From: Collinsella sp.
Lineage (GTDB): Bacteria; Actinomycetota; Coriobacteriia; Coriobacteriales; Coriobacteriaceae
Reading direction: 5' to 3'
Assembly: GCA_019419525.1 (NCBI GenBank)
Contig: DXZU01000006.1
Span: 35,281-99,280, forward strand
Length of the DNA stretch: 64,000 nt
A model generated the notes under the pieces. It had not been told where the DNA came from and searched no databases. It saw only the letters and a program-made list of their open reading frames with translations. Position numbers and translations under genes: made by a program. Shown here piece by piece: positions 17,204-26,101 of this stretch (position 1 is the first letter of the stretch; each line of letters starts with the position of its first letter).

Positions 17204-17232
17204 TTGTTATGTACGGAATAATTCCGTACAAT
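17204..17232 (+). promoter_or_regulatory. Promoter with a 21-bp palindromic operator (tacAT)
   Basis: TTGTTA (17204-17209), 17-nt spacing and TACAAT (17227-17232) form a promoter. The spacer holds a perfect palindrome, TGTACGGAAT-A-ATTCCGTACA (17210-17230), overlapping the -10 box. This is the arrangement expected for autorepression by the RHH antitoxin or its complex with the toxin. Confidence 0.85.
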
Positions 17233-17252
17233 AATGCCGAGGAGGTTTTGTT

Positions 17253-17519
17253 ATGCCAACTATTGAGAAACAACGCCGCATGGATCTAAGGCTAACCGAA
17301 CGTCAACGCCTCACTTACGAGCGCGCCGCCGCCTTGCGCGGGCAGACCCTCACCCAATGGGCCACGGCGCACCTTGACGAGAGCTCCGCACGCGACATCG
17401 CCGAGGCGTCAACAACTTATCTTTCTCCCGATGGGTTCGATGCATTTTGTGAAATGCTCGACTCCCCCATGCCTGAAGCCGCAAAAGCGCTGCTTGACCG
17501 TAAAGCGGTTTGGGAATGA
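17253..17519 (+). CDS. tacA: TacA-like antitoxin (DUF1778, ribbon-helix-helix)
   Basis: An 88-residue antitoxin. The N-terminal RHH fold (KQRRMDLRLTERQRLTYERAA, with ALRGQTLTQWATAHL as second helix) binds DNA; the C-terminal tail (about 50-88, ending RKAVWE) is expected to wrap the toxin. GGAGG precedes the ATG. Its stop overlaps the toxin start as ATGA, the usual coupling in these modules. Confidence 0.92.
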   Translation: MPTIEKQRRMDLRLTERQRLTYERAAALRGQTLTQWATAHLDESSARDIAEASTTYLSPDGFDAFCEMLDSPMPEAAKALLDRKAVWE

Positions 17520-17989
17520 GCGCGTTTACCAAGCCTGTTCAACTCCCTGTTGGTCAAGGCATCGAGGCATTCCACTGTGGAAACACTCTCGTCGATGGAT
17601 GGGCCAAAAACAGATCAGCCTCAGCGCGAAGAAGAGGGTCCGCGGTTATATACGCGTCATATTGTGATGGCGCTGTCGCTGGGTTTTATACGCTGTGCAC
17701 GCACTCCGTAGCTCGTGAAAATGTTGACGGGGGATGGTTCGTGCGTAATTCACCCTCCCAAGTTCCCGCAGTCCTGCTTGGGATGATGGGAGTCGATGAG
17801 AAATTCAAGGGACTTGGTCTGGGAGCATCGCTGCTCAAAGATGCCATTGAAAATGCTTTGAAAATATCTGCCTTGGCAGGCGCACGAGCTTTGATTGTCG
17901 ACCCAGTAGATGACGAGGCGGCAGCATTCTATGCGCATTTTGGCTTCACCACCCTACCTGGCACCAACCGAATGGCGTTGAAACTCTAG
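17516..17989 (+). CDS. tacT: TacT-like GNAT toxin
   Basis: A 157-residue acetyltransferase of the type that blocks translation by acetylating the amino group of charged tRNAs. The acetyl-CoA loop KFKGLGLGASLL (about 97-108) and the catalytic tyrosine Y139 (AAFYAHFGF) are intact, as is the N-terminal FHCGNTLVDGWAK typical of the family. The start at 17516 is used because of the ATGA overlap with tacA, in place of the TTG six bases upstream. The target tRNA is not predictable from sequence. Confidence 0.92.
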   Translation: MSAFTKPVQLPVGQGIEAFHCGNTLVDGWAKNRSASARRRGSAVIYASYCDGAVAGFYTLCTHSVARENVDGGWFVRNSPSQVPAVLLGMMGVDEKFKGLGLGASLLKDAIENALKISALAGARALIVDPVDDEAAAFYAHFGFTTLPGTNRMALKL

Positions 17990-18028
17990 ACTGACAGGCA
18001 TCATCTCTTCCAGCCGCTAGCATGACTC

Positions 18029-18072
18029 AAGTTACCCTACAGATAATGGCTATTGTTGAAATGTAGGGTAAC
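18029..18072. repeat. 12-bp inverted repeat between tacT and the phosphoesterase gene
   Basis: AGTTACCCTACA (18029-18040) and TGTAGGGTAACT (18061-18072) are perfect complements around a 20-nt loop. It lies 40 nt after each of two convergent stop codons, so it may serve as a bidirectional terminator, although no strong T-run follows. Confidence 0.6.
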
Positions 18073-18111
18073 TGCCCAAGGCATCGTATGAAGATCTCTC
18101 TATGCCCGTCC

Positions 18112-18837
18112 CTACGCAACGTCCCAGGGCTGGAGTTCGTCGCCTAGACGAACGATGCAGTCGTAGAGCACGGTGTGGCGCTCGGCTGGGTTGACGTCGC
18201 GATGGAAATGCCCGTAGTACCAGCGTTTGTAGTCCAGGCGCTCCTCCAGCTCATCAAAAAACGCGGTGAGTCGATCGACACTGGGATAGTTCCAGCCGGG
18301 CGCCGGGTAGAGCGTCGGCGAGAGCATGCGCGTGGAGCAGGTATGGGTGACCACGTAGTCGACCTTCCAACCCACGCTGTCGAGCTTTGCCCGCGCCTCC
18401 TCAAAGTTGCGCTCGTCCGGTAGCTCCTGCGGCCACCAGCTCGAATACGGTATGCGGTATTCCTTGTCCACGCTCGTGGCGCCACCCATGGTAAAGATCG
18501 TTGAGCCGTCGAGCTCAAAGACCTCGCCGCGCGTCAGGCGCCGAATGGACGAGGTGTCCGATAGGCGCTGTGTGAACCCGCCGCGCCACATCTCCATGGG
18601 GCGCTCCGCCCAGTGATCGAAGCGCTCGTGGTTGCCGTCGACGAACAACGCGGTGTAGGGGCGCGACTCCAGCCAGGCGATGTCAGCACACTCCTCGGCA
18701 GAGAAATCCCACGGAAAGCCAAAGTCCCCCGCGATGATGAGGTAGTCGTCGCTCGTCAGGCCATCCCCAAGCTCCCAGTCGCGGAGCTTTTGCATGTCAA
18801 GCCCACCGTGGATGTCGCCTGTCACATAGACCGTCAT
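18112..18837 (-). CDS. Calcineurin-like metallophosphoesterase
   Basis: A 241-residue cytoplasmic enzyme with the di-metal motifs in order: GDIHG (7-11), GDFGFPWD (about 37-44), GNHERFD, and later HTCS and GHFHRD. It is similar to phage and bacterial Ser/Thr-phosphatase-like proteins; its substrate is unknown. Its ATG overlaps the stop of the upstream phosphoesterase gene by 4 bp, so the two are translationally coupled. Confidence 0.88.
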   Translation of the reverse strand: MTVYVTGDIHGGLDMQKLRDWELGDGLTSDDYLIIAGDFGFPWDFSAEECADIAWLESRPYTALFVDGNHERFDHWAERPMEMWRGGFTQRLSDTSSIRRLTRGEVFELDGSTIFTMGGATSVDKEYRIPYSSWWPQELPDERNFEEARAKLDSVGWKVDYVVTHTCSTRMLSPTLYPAPGWNYPSVDRLTAFFDELEERLDYKRWYYGHFHRDVNPAERHTVLYDCIVRLGDELQPWDVA

Positions 18838-19472
18838 CGGATCACCTCTTTCCTCTTATAGGCCTCGAGATCGCGCTCGACCTGCTCGTCGCCCGTGGCG
18901 TTGACCCACCACGGCCATTTAACGCGACGCGCCGGCTCGTCGACCTGCGCAAACCACGACTTGAGCTCCTCCAGGCTCACCGGGGCGTAGCCGTTGGCGT
19001 CCACGCCCACGTCATAGCGCAAAAGCCCCTGCCTGAGGTTGAACCTGTTGTACGCGCCGCCGCAGCTGTGGATATGCCCGTGAAGATGCCAGCTGCCGTG
19101 CGACATACTCTGCCAGTCGGCCATGGGATAGTGGCTCAGCACGATTTTTTGGCGGTCGATCTTGAGCACGCAAATGGGTGGCTCGACGATAAAGGCATCC
19201 GCTACCGCAGGCTGCGTCCAGTCTTTGTCGTGGTTGCCGGGCAGCAGATGGACGCGCTTGCATGCAATGCTTTTGCGCAGCTCGTAGGCCTCTTGGATCG
19301 TCATCTTAAAGCTAAAGTCACCCAAAATGTAAAGCTCGTCGTCCATGGCGACTTTGCTATTAACGCTCGCGACCATGTCGTCGTTCATCTGTGCAACAGT
19401 CGACCAAGGCCTGTCGGCGAGCCGTAGCATGTTCTCGTGTCCAAAGTGAGTATCGCTGGTAAACCAGATCAT
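18834..19472 (-). CDS. Metallophosphoesterase, second of a coupled pair
   Basis: A 212-residue protein with SDTHFGH (6-12), LGDFSF (about 49-54), LPGNHDKD, LSHYP and GHIHSCGG motifs. It belongs to a branch of phosphoesterases found in phages and their hosts. The start ATG 19472 has an AGGAGG site 6 nt upstream; the ATG at 19502 has none. No adjacent gene reveals the substrate of either enzyme. Confidence 0.88.
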   Translation of the reverse strand: MIWFTSDTHFGHENMLRLADRPWSTVAQMNDDMVASVNSKVAMDDELYILGDFSFKMTIQEAYELRKSIACKRVHLLPGNHDKDWTQPAVADAFIVEPPICVLKIDRQKIVLSHYPMADWQSMSHGSWHLHGHIHSCGGAYNRFNLRQGLLRYDVGVDANGYAPVSLEELKSWFAQVDEPARRVKWPWWVNATGDEQVERDLEAYKRKEVIR

Positions 19473-19512
19473 AGGGACCTCCTGACGCTGCGGGGCATCC
19501 ATCCCTTAGGGC

Positions 19513-19752
19513 TTACCCCTCGTTCTTCCATCCAAACGGGTCAAACACCCAAAAGATCAGATCGAGCACGCCGCCGGTCGCCATGGCGCCGGCAAGGGCC
19601 ATGCAAACGTGCAGAGAGCTGCCGCTTCGAAGCACGTCGAACGGCCCCAGGACGGCGAACAGCCCGACCGCTGCGCCGGCCACGCACAGCGCGAGACACG
19701 GTGCCGCGTCCTTAACGCATTTCTTTGCGAGGTGCTTGGTGTTGTCACTCAT
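19513..19752 (-). CDS. Small hypothetical membrane protein
   Basis: A 79-residue protein with two predicted membrane helices (about 17-36 and 46-68) and a short charged C-terminus (DPFGWKNEG). It is preceded by AAGGAG and lies 40 bp upstream of the phosphoesterase pair in the same direction. No family was recognised. Confidence 0.65.
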   Translation of the reverse strand: MSDNTKHLAKKCVKDAAPCLALCVAGAAVGLFAVLGPFDVLRSGSSLHVCMALAGAMATGGVLDLIFWVFDPFGWKNEG

Positions 19753-19905
19753 CGATATCGAACTCCTTAGAGGGTTGCTGTTCAGGTGTATGCCGCCGCG
19801 GCAGAGCAGGGCGGCAGGTTAAGTCTCCCATGCCGCGCGGACATGTATTTAGGCCCGCGTGTCTGCAGGGACCCATGTCCTTGCAGGACACCCCCGAAGG
19901 AACGT

Positions 19906-20262
19906 CTAAACCACTGGTGGGCAACATGTTGGGCAGGGTGTCTTGCCTCGTTTGAGCGCAGTCGCCAATGGCACGCTCGTTCTAATGGCCTTTTGATTAA
20001 GGCTTTTGCATCCCGTAGAACGGTGATAAACCTTGCCGTTCTTGGTGACGATTACCTTCGTTCTTGAGGTATCTACACTGCGGGGCTCGACGGGCGCGGC
20101 CACCTCTTGACGAGACGGCCCCGTTTTCTGAGGCTTGCCGCTCGAAAAATCAGAATCGCGGAATCGATTGATATAGCCGTCAAAACACCCATCGAACAGC
20201 AATCCCGTTGCCAGGCCCGCCATGAATCCGCAAGCGATCGCCGCCTCTCCTCTAATTTGCAT
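19906..20262 (-). CDS. Hypothetical protein with C-terminal Cys/His motif
   Basis: A 118-residue protein. A hydrophobic N-terminal segment (about 8-30) may anchor it. The C-terminal 40 residues contain YHRSTGCKSL...GKTPCPTCC, the pattern YHxxxC..PCxxC seen in small metal-binding tails related to the Ada zinc domain and in some exported proteins. Position and direction match the 19513 gene. AAGGAG precedes ATG 20262. Function unknown. Confidence 0.65.
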   Translation of the reverse strand: MQIRGEAAIACGFMAGLATGLLFDGCFDGYINRFRDSDFSSGKPQKTGPSRQEVAAPVEPRSVDTSRTKVIVTKNGKVYHRSTGCKSLNQKAIRTSVPLATALKRGKTPCPTCCPPVV

Positions 20263-20362
20263 ATGTCACTCCTTAATCGCTCTTGAAAAAAGCGGCGCGC
20301 GCCGTGTGGGACCTTCTTGTCCCTTTCGGTGCGCGCCGAAAACAATCCGTTTTCTTCTGTCC

Positions 20363-21693
20363 CTAACGGGTCAGCTGGCGGCGCTTATCGGACAGGAAGA
20401 CACCGGCGGCCACCAGGACCGTGCCGCCGATAACGAAGGTCTCACCCAGTAGGTCGGACGTATCGCCCGTGGCAGGCATCGCCGTCTGCCACGTCGCGGC
20501 CTCGGTTGTTGCCGCCGCATGTTTGGCCTGGTACGTCACTTGCGTGGCGGGCTGGGTCTGCTCGCCGTTCCCGCGCTCGGCAGCCTCCTGGCGAGCGATC
20601 TCGGCGTTGAGCTCGACAATAGCCTGGTCGAGCTCGGCCTTGGCAGTGGTGTAGTTTGCAAGCGCCTCCAAGTATGCCGGCGCCACAGCATCCGCCGCAG
20701 CCACGGCGGCATCGAGCTCGGCCTTGGCAGCCGCGGCGCGCTCGGCCGCATCGTGAGCCGCGGCAATCTTGGCGTTGAGCGCCTCGTCCGCATCGTCAGC
20801 CTGCCGTTAACAATGGCTTCGGCAAGATTGATCCCGCGCAGGCGGGCAACCGCGGCGGCAGAGGCATCGCGGGCGGCAGCCGCATCCGTCACGGCATTGT
20901 CAGCCTCCACAAAGTCGTACTCGGCATCCATCACGGCATCCGCCGCAGCATCGAGCGCGGCATCGGCAGCGGCTTTGTCCTCGGTAGCCTTGGCAAGCGA
21001 TGCGGCGGCGTTCTTAAGCTCAGAGGCGCGGGCGGCAGCCGCATCAGACTTTGCCTGAGCCGTTGCCACGGCGGCGTCGGCATCGCTCACAGCCTGCTGG
21101 GCCATATTGAGCTCCGTCTGGACGGCAGCAGCATCGATGTCCGCCTGATCGGCATCGCCTTGGGCGGCAACAAGTTCGGCCTCCGCCCCGCGCTGATTGG
21201 CACGAGCGTCTTCGAGTGCAGACGACGCCGCATCAAACTCACGCTGAGCAGCGGCGATATCGGCTGAGTACGCCGCCAGCTCGTCCTGAGCTGTGGCAAG
21301 TGCATCCTGCTTGTCGCCAACACCGGCACGAGCGGCATCCAGCGCACGCTTGGCAGCAGCGGCCTTGCCCTTGGCAACATCGAGCGCTCCGGACTTGGCG
21401 GTCACGACATCCTGCGCCGCAGCGACGGCAGTGTTGGCAGCGTCCAGGTCGGCGCGGGCATCGCTGACGGCACGCACGGCGGCGTCAGCTGCAGCCTGCT
21501 TCTGCTCCACAGCGGCCTGAACCTCAGAAACCCTGGCCGCAGCAGCATCAACATCAGCGGCAGCGGCATCAACCTGCGCCTGCTTCGCGGCAACTGCCTG
21601 CGATGCTGCGTTCGCTTTGTTGCCAGCATCGTCGGCAACGCCCTGCGCCGCAGTAAGCTCCTTGCGCGCCGCAGCCACGCCCTGAGCTCGTTA
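20363..21693 (-). pseudogene. Broken sortase-anchored coiled-coil surface protein
   Basis: Most of this stretch encodes Ala/Asp/Gln-rich coiled coil. The C-terminus has a sortase signal MPATGD, a hydrophobic segment (FVIGGTVLVAAGVFL) and the positive tail SDKRRQLTR. The frame is lost near 20805: upstream coding runs through ...LAEAIVNG, while the original frame resumes at ADDADEALNAKIAAAH and reaches the true C-terminus. The 5' end is also missing: an in-frame TAA occurs directly at the junction with the sduA stop, with no start or signal peptide. This marks the island edge. Confidence 0.85.
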
Positions 21694-22998
21694 TTAGAAG
21701 GGAATGACCATGTCGGGTTCCCGGGTTCCCGAGGACGGGGAGGTCGCTTCGTTGCCTGTTCGGAGTACGGCAATGAGGTCCCGGATTCGCTGGAGCAACT
21801 CATCAAAAGTAACTACAGTCACATCGCTGAGGTTATTCCGATAATGCTCAAAGGTAGCTTTTTTGCCCGCGGTGTCGAGTTCAGAGATCCTCCCTATGAC
21901 TACAACGCACTTTGGGGAAAGGGCCTCAAAGTGAGAAGACGAGCGCCCGTTGACCATGTAGTAGTCCTTCGTGAGCGTGTCCCGGTAGTTAAGCACCTGG
22001 TTCACTGCTCCGCTCATATGTGAGGTCAGGGAGTAGACGGCGTTCTCAGGCTCTTTTCCCCTGTATATCGTGCCGAGCAGATTCGTCCGAGGAGTCTTGA
22101 TCTCGATGAGCGTGACGTTGCTGGTTAGCTCATTCTGGTAGAGGAAATCGCAGATATTGCCACCGGAATTATCAATTGCCTTGCCTCCGACATACGCCTT
22201 GCCTTGGAGAAGCGTGCACGGGGCAGAGAATACCTGCGACAATATCCATTGATGGTTGGTGAATAATCTCTGCCAGTATTCCTCATTGCTGTTATCGAGG
22301 TTCTCGGCGATTTCCTTTTCTGCCTTTTCGAGCTGGGCGAGACTCAGACTGACCGTGAAGTCATCGAGATGTCCCTTTTCCAGCTCGGAGAATATCTCGC
22401 TCAGTTGCTCTCGAGTCGTCCCCTGGGTCATGAGCCGAATCATCTCTTTGACGAGTTCGAAGTTATTGCCATCTGAAAGCAGCCTGGTTTCCGAGGGATT
22501 TTCGCGCATCATCTTGAGAAGCGAGGTTACAGAGCGGTCAAGGGGGACATACGTCGTGCTGCCACCCTGAACCCCACCGGCCTCCTGATGAATTCGATAG
22601 CGAGCATCAAGCGCTTCGTATAGGCGGCGGGTCTCTCCGGTATCTAAAGTGAGCTCGAGCCAATCGCCGTTGAAGCCTTTTCTTTGGAGCATGCCCCTTG
22701 AAACGGGGTCCAGCTCAGATTCGGTCGAGTCTGAGGGAAAGGAGGGATCCCCCTTCTTCTTTCGCTCGTAGACGAATTTTCCCTCGACACAATGAGAGGG
22801 GTCCTTCGGATTGTCGACATTGGTCGCGAGGAACCGGTACCTCACCCTGTCCGTTGTTTCTGTCAACTCAACGGGGTCGGATTTTGCCGTGTATCGAGAG
22901 GTCGAGACCATGTTGATGGCCCCATCAATAGCACTTGAAGGATTGGGGTAGTGCGTGCCATCCCAATCAAGCGCGTCCCCGAAACTAATGTGCCCCAT
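21694..22998 (-). CDS. sduA: Shedu-type anti-phage nuclease (DUF4263)
   Basis: A 434-residue protein. The C-terminal third (about 235-410) carries the Shedu PD-(D/E)xK nuclease fold: D284 in CDFLYQ, then E299 and K301 in LIEIKTP, followed by the family's S/AVxQVxxYR segment (GAVNQVLNYR). The N-terminal 220 residues are a separate region without a recognised domain, as usual in Shedu proteins. Shedu proteins are single-gene defences in other genomes. Here the ATG overlaps the LlaJI gene by 14 bp with GGGAG before it, so it is the last gene of a restriction operon. Confidence 0.82.
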   Translation of the reverse strand: MGHISFGDALDWDGTHYPNPSSAIDGAINMVSTSRYTAKSDPVELTETTDRVRYRFLATNVDNPKDPSHCVEGKFVYERKKKGDPSFPSDSTESELDPVSRGMLQRKGFNGDWLELTLDTGETRRLYEALDARYRIHQEAGGVQGGSTTYVPLDRSVTSLLKMMRENPSETRLLSDGNNFELVKEMIRLMTQGTTREQLSEIFSELEKGHLDDFTVSLSLAQLEKAEKEIAENLDNSNEEYWQRLFTNHQWILSQVFSAPCTLLQGKAYVGGKAIDNSGGNICDFLYQNELTSNVTLIEIKTPRTNLLGTIYRGKEPENAVYSLTSHMSGAVNQVLNYRDTLTKDYYMVNGRSSSHFEALSPKCVVVIGRISELDTAGKKATFEHYRNNLSDVTVVTFDELLQRIRDLIAVLRTGNEATSPSSGTREPDMVIPF

Positions 22999-24466
22999 CC
23001 AGGCTCCCTTCGCACATCCTCTGGATCAGCTCCTCGTCCGCCAGTCTTCCTGCCAGATAGCAGTCGAACACGTAGTCCGCGGGCAGAGCCCACATCTCCA
23101 CCCCGTCCGAGAGGGGCGGCTCAGGCTTCCCGAAGACGCCTGGGAAGCGCACCCCGCCCATGAGCCTCGCCTCGGCCTCGTGGGTCGGCACCAGGAAGAC
23201 ATTCGCCACGGAGGAGAACCCGTTGTCCCGGATGAAGCCCTCGTAGGCGCTCTGGTAGAGCACCTGCTTCGTCACGGACTCGACGCCCGGCACGCGCTTG
23301 GCGGTGCCGGGGCGCAGCGTCGGCGCGTAGTACTTCGCGTCGTAGATGCAGAACGCCCTGCCGCCAGCGCCATCTCCATGGATGCCTATGACGTCGGGAA
23401 TCAGCGTGTTCACGTCCCCGCAGCCCGCACCGCCGGCGTCCGTCCACTCCGGCCTCGGGATGATACCAAGAAGCGTCTCCGCACCGCGCTGGCGCCAGTC
23501 CTCGGCGAGCGGAAGCCCCAGCGAGTCTATGCGGTCGGCGAGCCTGTCCCCGAAAGCGGTCTTGCATGCCAGTTCCCACGCGTGGTAGAAGGACGAAGTG
23601 CCCAGGCAGAACTCCTCCTCGGGGCTCTCGTATTCCTCGGACGGGTTCAGGTAGCGCAGCAGCATGTCGATGACGTCCTGCTTCCACGTCACGAACTGCA
23701 CCGAGCGCTCCTGCTCGAGATGGTGCGTCAGGGTCTCGGGCTCTCCCAGGTCCTCCAGCTCCTCGCCGGAGAGGTCCACCTCGGCGAGCTCCAGCAGCTC
23801 GTCCACGCCCCAGCGGCGCAGGTCGGCAGAGCACCGCGTCAGCACGCAGCGGTGCAGGCGCGTCACCAGGTCGGCGGCGTCGCGGGAGGTGTCGCGTGTC
23901 TTGAGGTCGAAGTAGACCGGCGTGTCGCGGTCCATGAAGGGCTGGTTCTGCGCGATGGTGCGGTCCCAGGCGATCTCGCCGGAGCCGTTGTCGCGGATGA
24001 CACGCACGTAGTTCGTGTAGACGCCGTTTTCCTCGTAGGAGCCCAGCAGGGCCAGCATGAGCGAGAGCGGTCCGCCGTCCTCGTCGGCGTCCGGCAGCGC
24101 GGCGCCGATGCCAGCGAGACCGCCCGAGCTCTTGCGCAGCACGCGGAACACCTGCGCGAGCTCCGCCTCCGGGGGATGAGGGAACTCGTCGGAGGGACGG
24201 GGGTAGTACTTCGGGTACGCGCAGACGAGCACGCGGCGCCAGCGGGCAAGGCCCACCCACGTGAACTGGTACTTGCCGAGGGCGGCGAGCTCCTCGTCGG
24301 CGTCCTCGCCCTCGGGCGCGACATCGCTCCTGAGCGTCAGCACGCCGCGAGAGGCCCACGCCCTCACGCACGCGAGGGCGTCGCACAGGTCGAGCCTGAG
24401 CAGCCGCGCGAGGTCGCCGACCGAGTAGTAGTCCCGTTCCCGCACGTAAACGGGGTCGAAGGCCAT
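22985..24466 (-). CDS. LlaJI/BsuMI-type restriction endonuclease subunit
   Basis: A 493-residue protein related to LlaJI R2 and B. subtilis BsuMR components. The nuclease motif is PD (357-358, in NTLIPDVIG) followed by D376-A-K378 (IYDAKYYAP), i.e. PD-(D/E)xK. The N-terminus is a helical, possibly winged-helix region (YYSVGDLARLLRL). These subunits act with a McrB-like NTPase, encoded 3 bp upstream. The base composition is clearly more GC-rich than the methyltransferase gene at the operon start, suggesting mixed origins. Confidence 0.8.
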   Translation of the reverse strand: MAFDPVYVRERDYYSVGDLARLLRLDLCDALACVRAWASRGVLTLRSDVAPEGEDADEELAALGKYQFTWVGLARWRRVLVCAYPKYYPRPSDEFPHPPEAELAQVFRVLRKSSGGLAGIGAALPDADEDGGPLSLMLALLGSYEENGVYTNYVRVIRDNGSGEIAWDRTIAQNQPFMDRDTPVYFDLKTRDTSRDAADLVTRLHRCVLTRCSADLRRWGVDELLELAEVDLSGEELEDLGEPETLTHHLEQERSVQFVTWKQDVIDMLLRYLNPSEEYESPEEEFCLGTSSFYHAWELACKTAFGDRLADRIDSLGLPLAEDWRQRGAETLLGIIPRPEWTDAGGAGCGDVNTLIPDVIGIHGDGAGGRAFCIYDAKYYAPTLRPGTAKRVPGVESVTKQVLYQSAYEGFIRDNGFSSVANVFLVPTHEAEARLMGGVRFPGVFGKPEPPLSDGVEMWALPADYVFDCYLAGRLADEELIQRMCEGSLDGAH

Positions 24467-24469
24467 GGG

Positions 24470-26101
24470 TTACGCCTCCGCGCCCGTCTCGGCGTCCCCA
24501 TCGGCATCCTCGCCCTCCGCCGCGCGCTCGACGGGCGTGTCGAGGGCGAAGACGCCGTCGGCGGAGCTGTCGTACTCGGCGCAGATCTCGGAGTAGGTGA
24601 AGTCGGGATGGCGGAACACCTTGGGGCGCTTCATCTTCGCGGCGTCCTCGTAGAGGTAGAGCAGCACCTTGCTCTTGAACGCCTCGTCGAAGCCCTCGTC
24701 GTCATCCAGTGTAGACTCCTTGAGGAAGAACGGACCCAGGAGCTTGTCCTCGTTGACGCGCGCCTTGCCCTTGAGCAGGCCGTTGATGGCGTGGCGCAGG
24801 GCGTTCCACTCCACGGGCTCGCGCCTCGAGCCGATGCGCACGACCTTGCCGGCGTACTTCCCTTCGCCCTCGTCGATCCCCATGTAGCGGAACTCCCAGC
24901 GGCGCTTGAAGGCGGTGTCCATCGGGAACACGCCCTGGTCGGCGCTGTTCATAGTCGCCCAGATGTAGAGGTTGGAAGGCAGGCGCATCGTGTTCACACG
25001 ACATGCGGCGTTCTCCTCGCGGCTGTAGAGCCCTGGAACCTCATCCGCGCGACCGGACGTGTGGCAGAACTCCTTCCAGAGGTGCTCTCCGAGGTCGACG
25101 GGGACGTCCACGTCGTACTCGCTCTCTCCGTCGCCGTCTCGGTCGAGCAGCTGGAACACGTCGCCGAAGGTCGCGGCGGGGTTCGCGCGGTTGATCTCCT
25201 CCACGATGAGCAGGAAGTTCTCGTCGGGGTGCGTCATCGCCTCGACGTAACTCTTTACGAGTGGGCCGGGCACGAACTCGTAGGAGACGTAGGGGCGACC
25301 CATATTCTCGGAGAGGGACTCGTCATCCTTCTGTTTTGGCCAGCGCATCGCGGGCTTATAGCAGCCGACGAACGAGGCATAGCTGTAGTCGGGATGGAAG
25401 GTGACGCGGCGCGTGTGCGCCTTGTCGAAGTATTTTCCAGCGAGCACGTTCAGGCTGTGGGACTTGCCAGTGCCCGGCGCGCCGAAGTAGATGAGATTGT
25501 GGGGCTCTCCGATTGAGGCAGAGATTGACAGCCTTCTCGCCTGGGGAAAGACGCTATCCTCAACCAGTTTCCTAAGGTCAGGGTAAACAACAAACAAGTC
25601 TTTGAGCGAGCTGTTAATTGCAGCACCGCAAGCGACGAGTAGGGCCCCCATATCGCTACGCTTTCCATATTCGACTTTGCGAATAGTTTGGTTTGCGTAC
25701 TCTGACAGCCCGACGAGCGGGAGGTCGGAGAAGTGGACGTAAGCCTCCGGATTAGCTTCAAGTAAGTCGATCTTGTCCATAGACATCGGAAACGCGTAAC
25801 CGATGGAGACGATCGTTACGGAATCGTCATTATGCTTTTCGCCGAGTTTCACTTCTTCAATGCGGGCAACCGCTCGGACTCCCTGCTTCCACGCGGTCTT
25901 GATGCCTTTAGAGTTATCCGATCCAAGCCATAGAAGGACAAATGTACCGGCCTTAAGTTCTCTCGGAACCTGTTTGCAGGTTACGGAAAGGAAAATGGGC
26001 GGATCTTGGATACCGCCCTCACAGGCATCGATTCGCTTAATATCTGCGACGCTATCTTTGCCCAGCCTCATGGTCACGAATTTTGGAGCGCCCGTCATCA
26101 T
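24470..26101 (-). CDS. McrB-like AAA+ restriction subunit with N-terminal PUA-like domain
   Basis: A 543-residue protein. Walker A GAPGTGKS lies near residues 206-213, Walker B-like LLIVEEINRANPA near 300, and the sensor segment ATMNSADQGVFPMDTAFKRR near 380-400; these are signatures of the McrB GTPase branch. The N-terminal 150 residues (FVLLWLGSDNSKG, VRAVARIEEV) look like an EVE/PUA-type fold, which in McrB relatives reads modified or target bases. The ATG overlaps the methyltransferase stop (ATGATGA). It probably drives translocation for the endonuclease encoded next. Confidence 0.83.
   Translation of the reverse strand: MMTGAPKFVTMRLGKDSVADIKRIDACEGGIQDPPIFLSVTCKQVPRELKAGTFVLLWLGSDNSKGIKTAWKQGVRAVARIEEVKLGEKHNDDSVTIVSIGYAFPMSMDKIDLLEANPEAYVHFSDLPLVGLSEYANQTIRKVEYGKRSDMGALLVACGAAINSSLKDLFVVYPDLRKLVEDSVFPQARRLSISASIGEPHNLIYFGAPGTGKSHSLNVLAGKYFDKAHTRRVTFHPDYSYASFVGCYKPAMRWPKQKDDESLSENMGRPYVSYEFVPGPLVKSYVEAMTHPDENFLLIVEEINRANPAATFGDVFQLLDRDGDGESEYDVDVPVDLGEHLWKEFCHTSGRADEVPGLYSREENAACRVNTMRLPSNLYIWATMNSADQGVFPMDTAFKRRWEFRYMGIDEGEGKYAGKVVRIGSRREPVEWNALRHAINGLLKGKARVNEDKLLGPFFLKESTLDDDEGFDEAFKSKVLLYLYEDAAKMKRPKVFRHPDFTYSEICAEYDSSADGVFALDTPVERAAEGEDADGDAETGAEA

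Noticed and set aside
22955..25516. 853-codon plus-strand ORF across the LlaJI-type and McrB-like genes
   Set aside because: Although it spans a gene junction, both minus-strand genes show clear catalytic motifs; the antisense frame does not.
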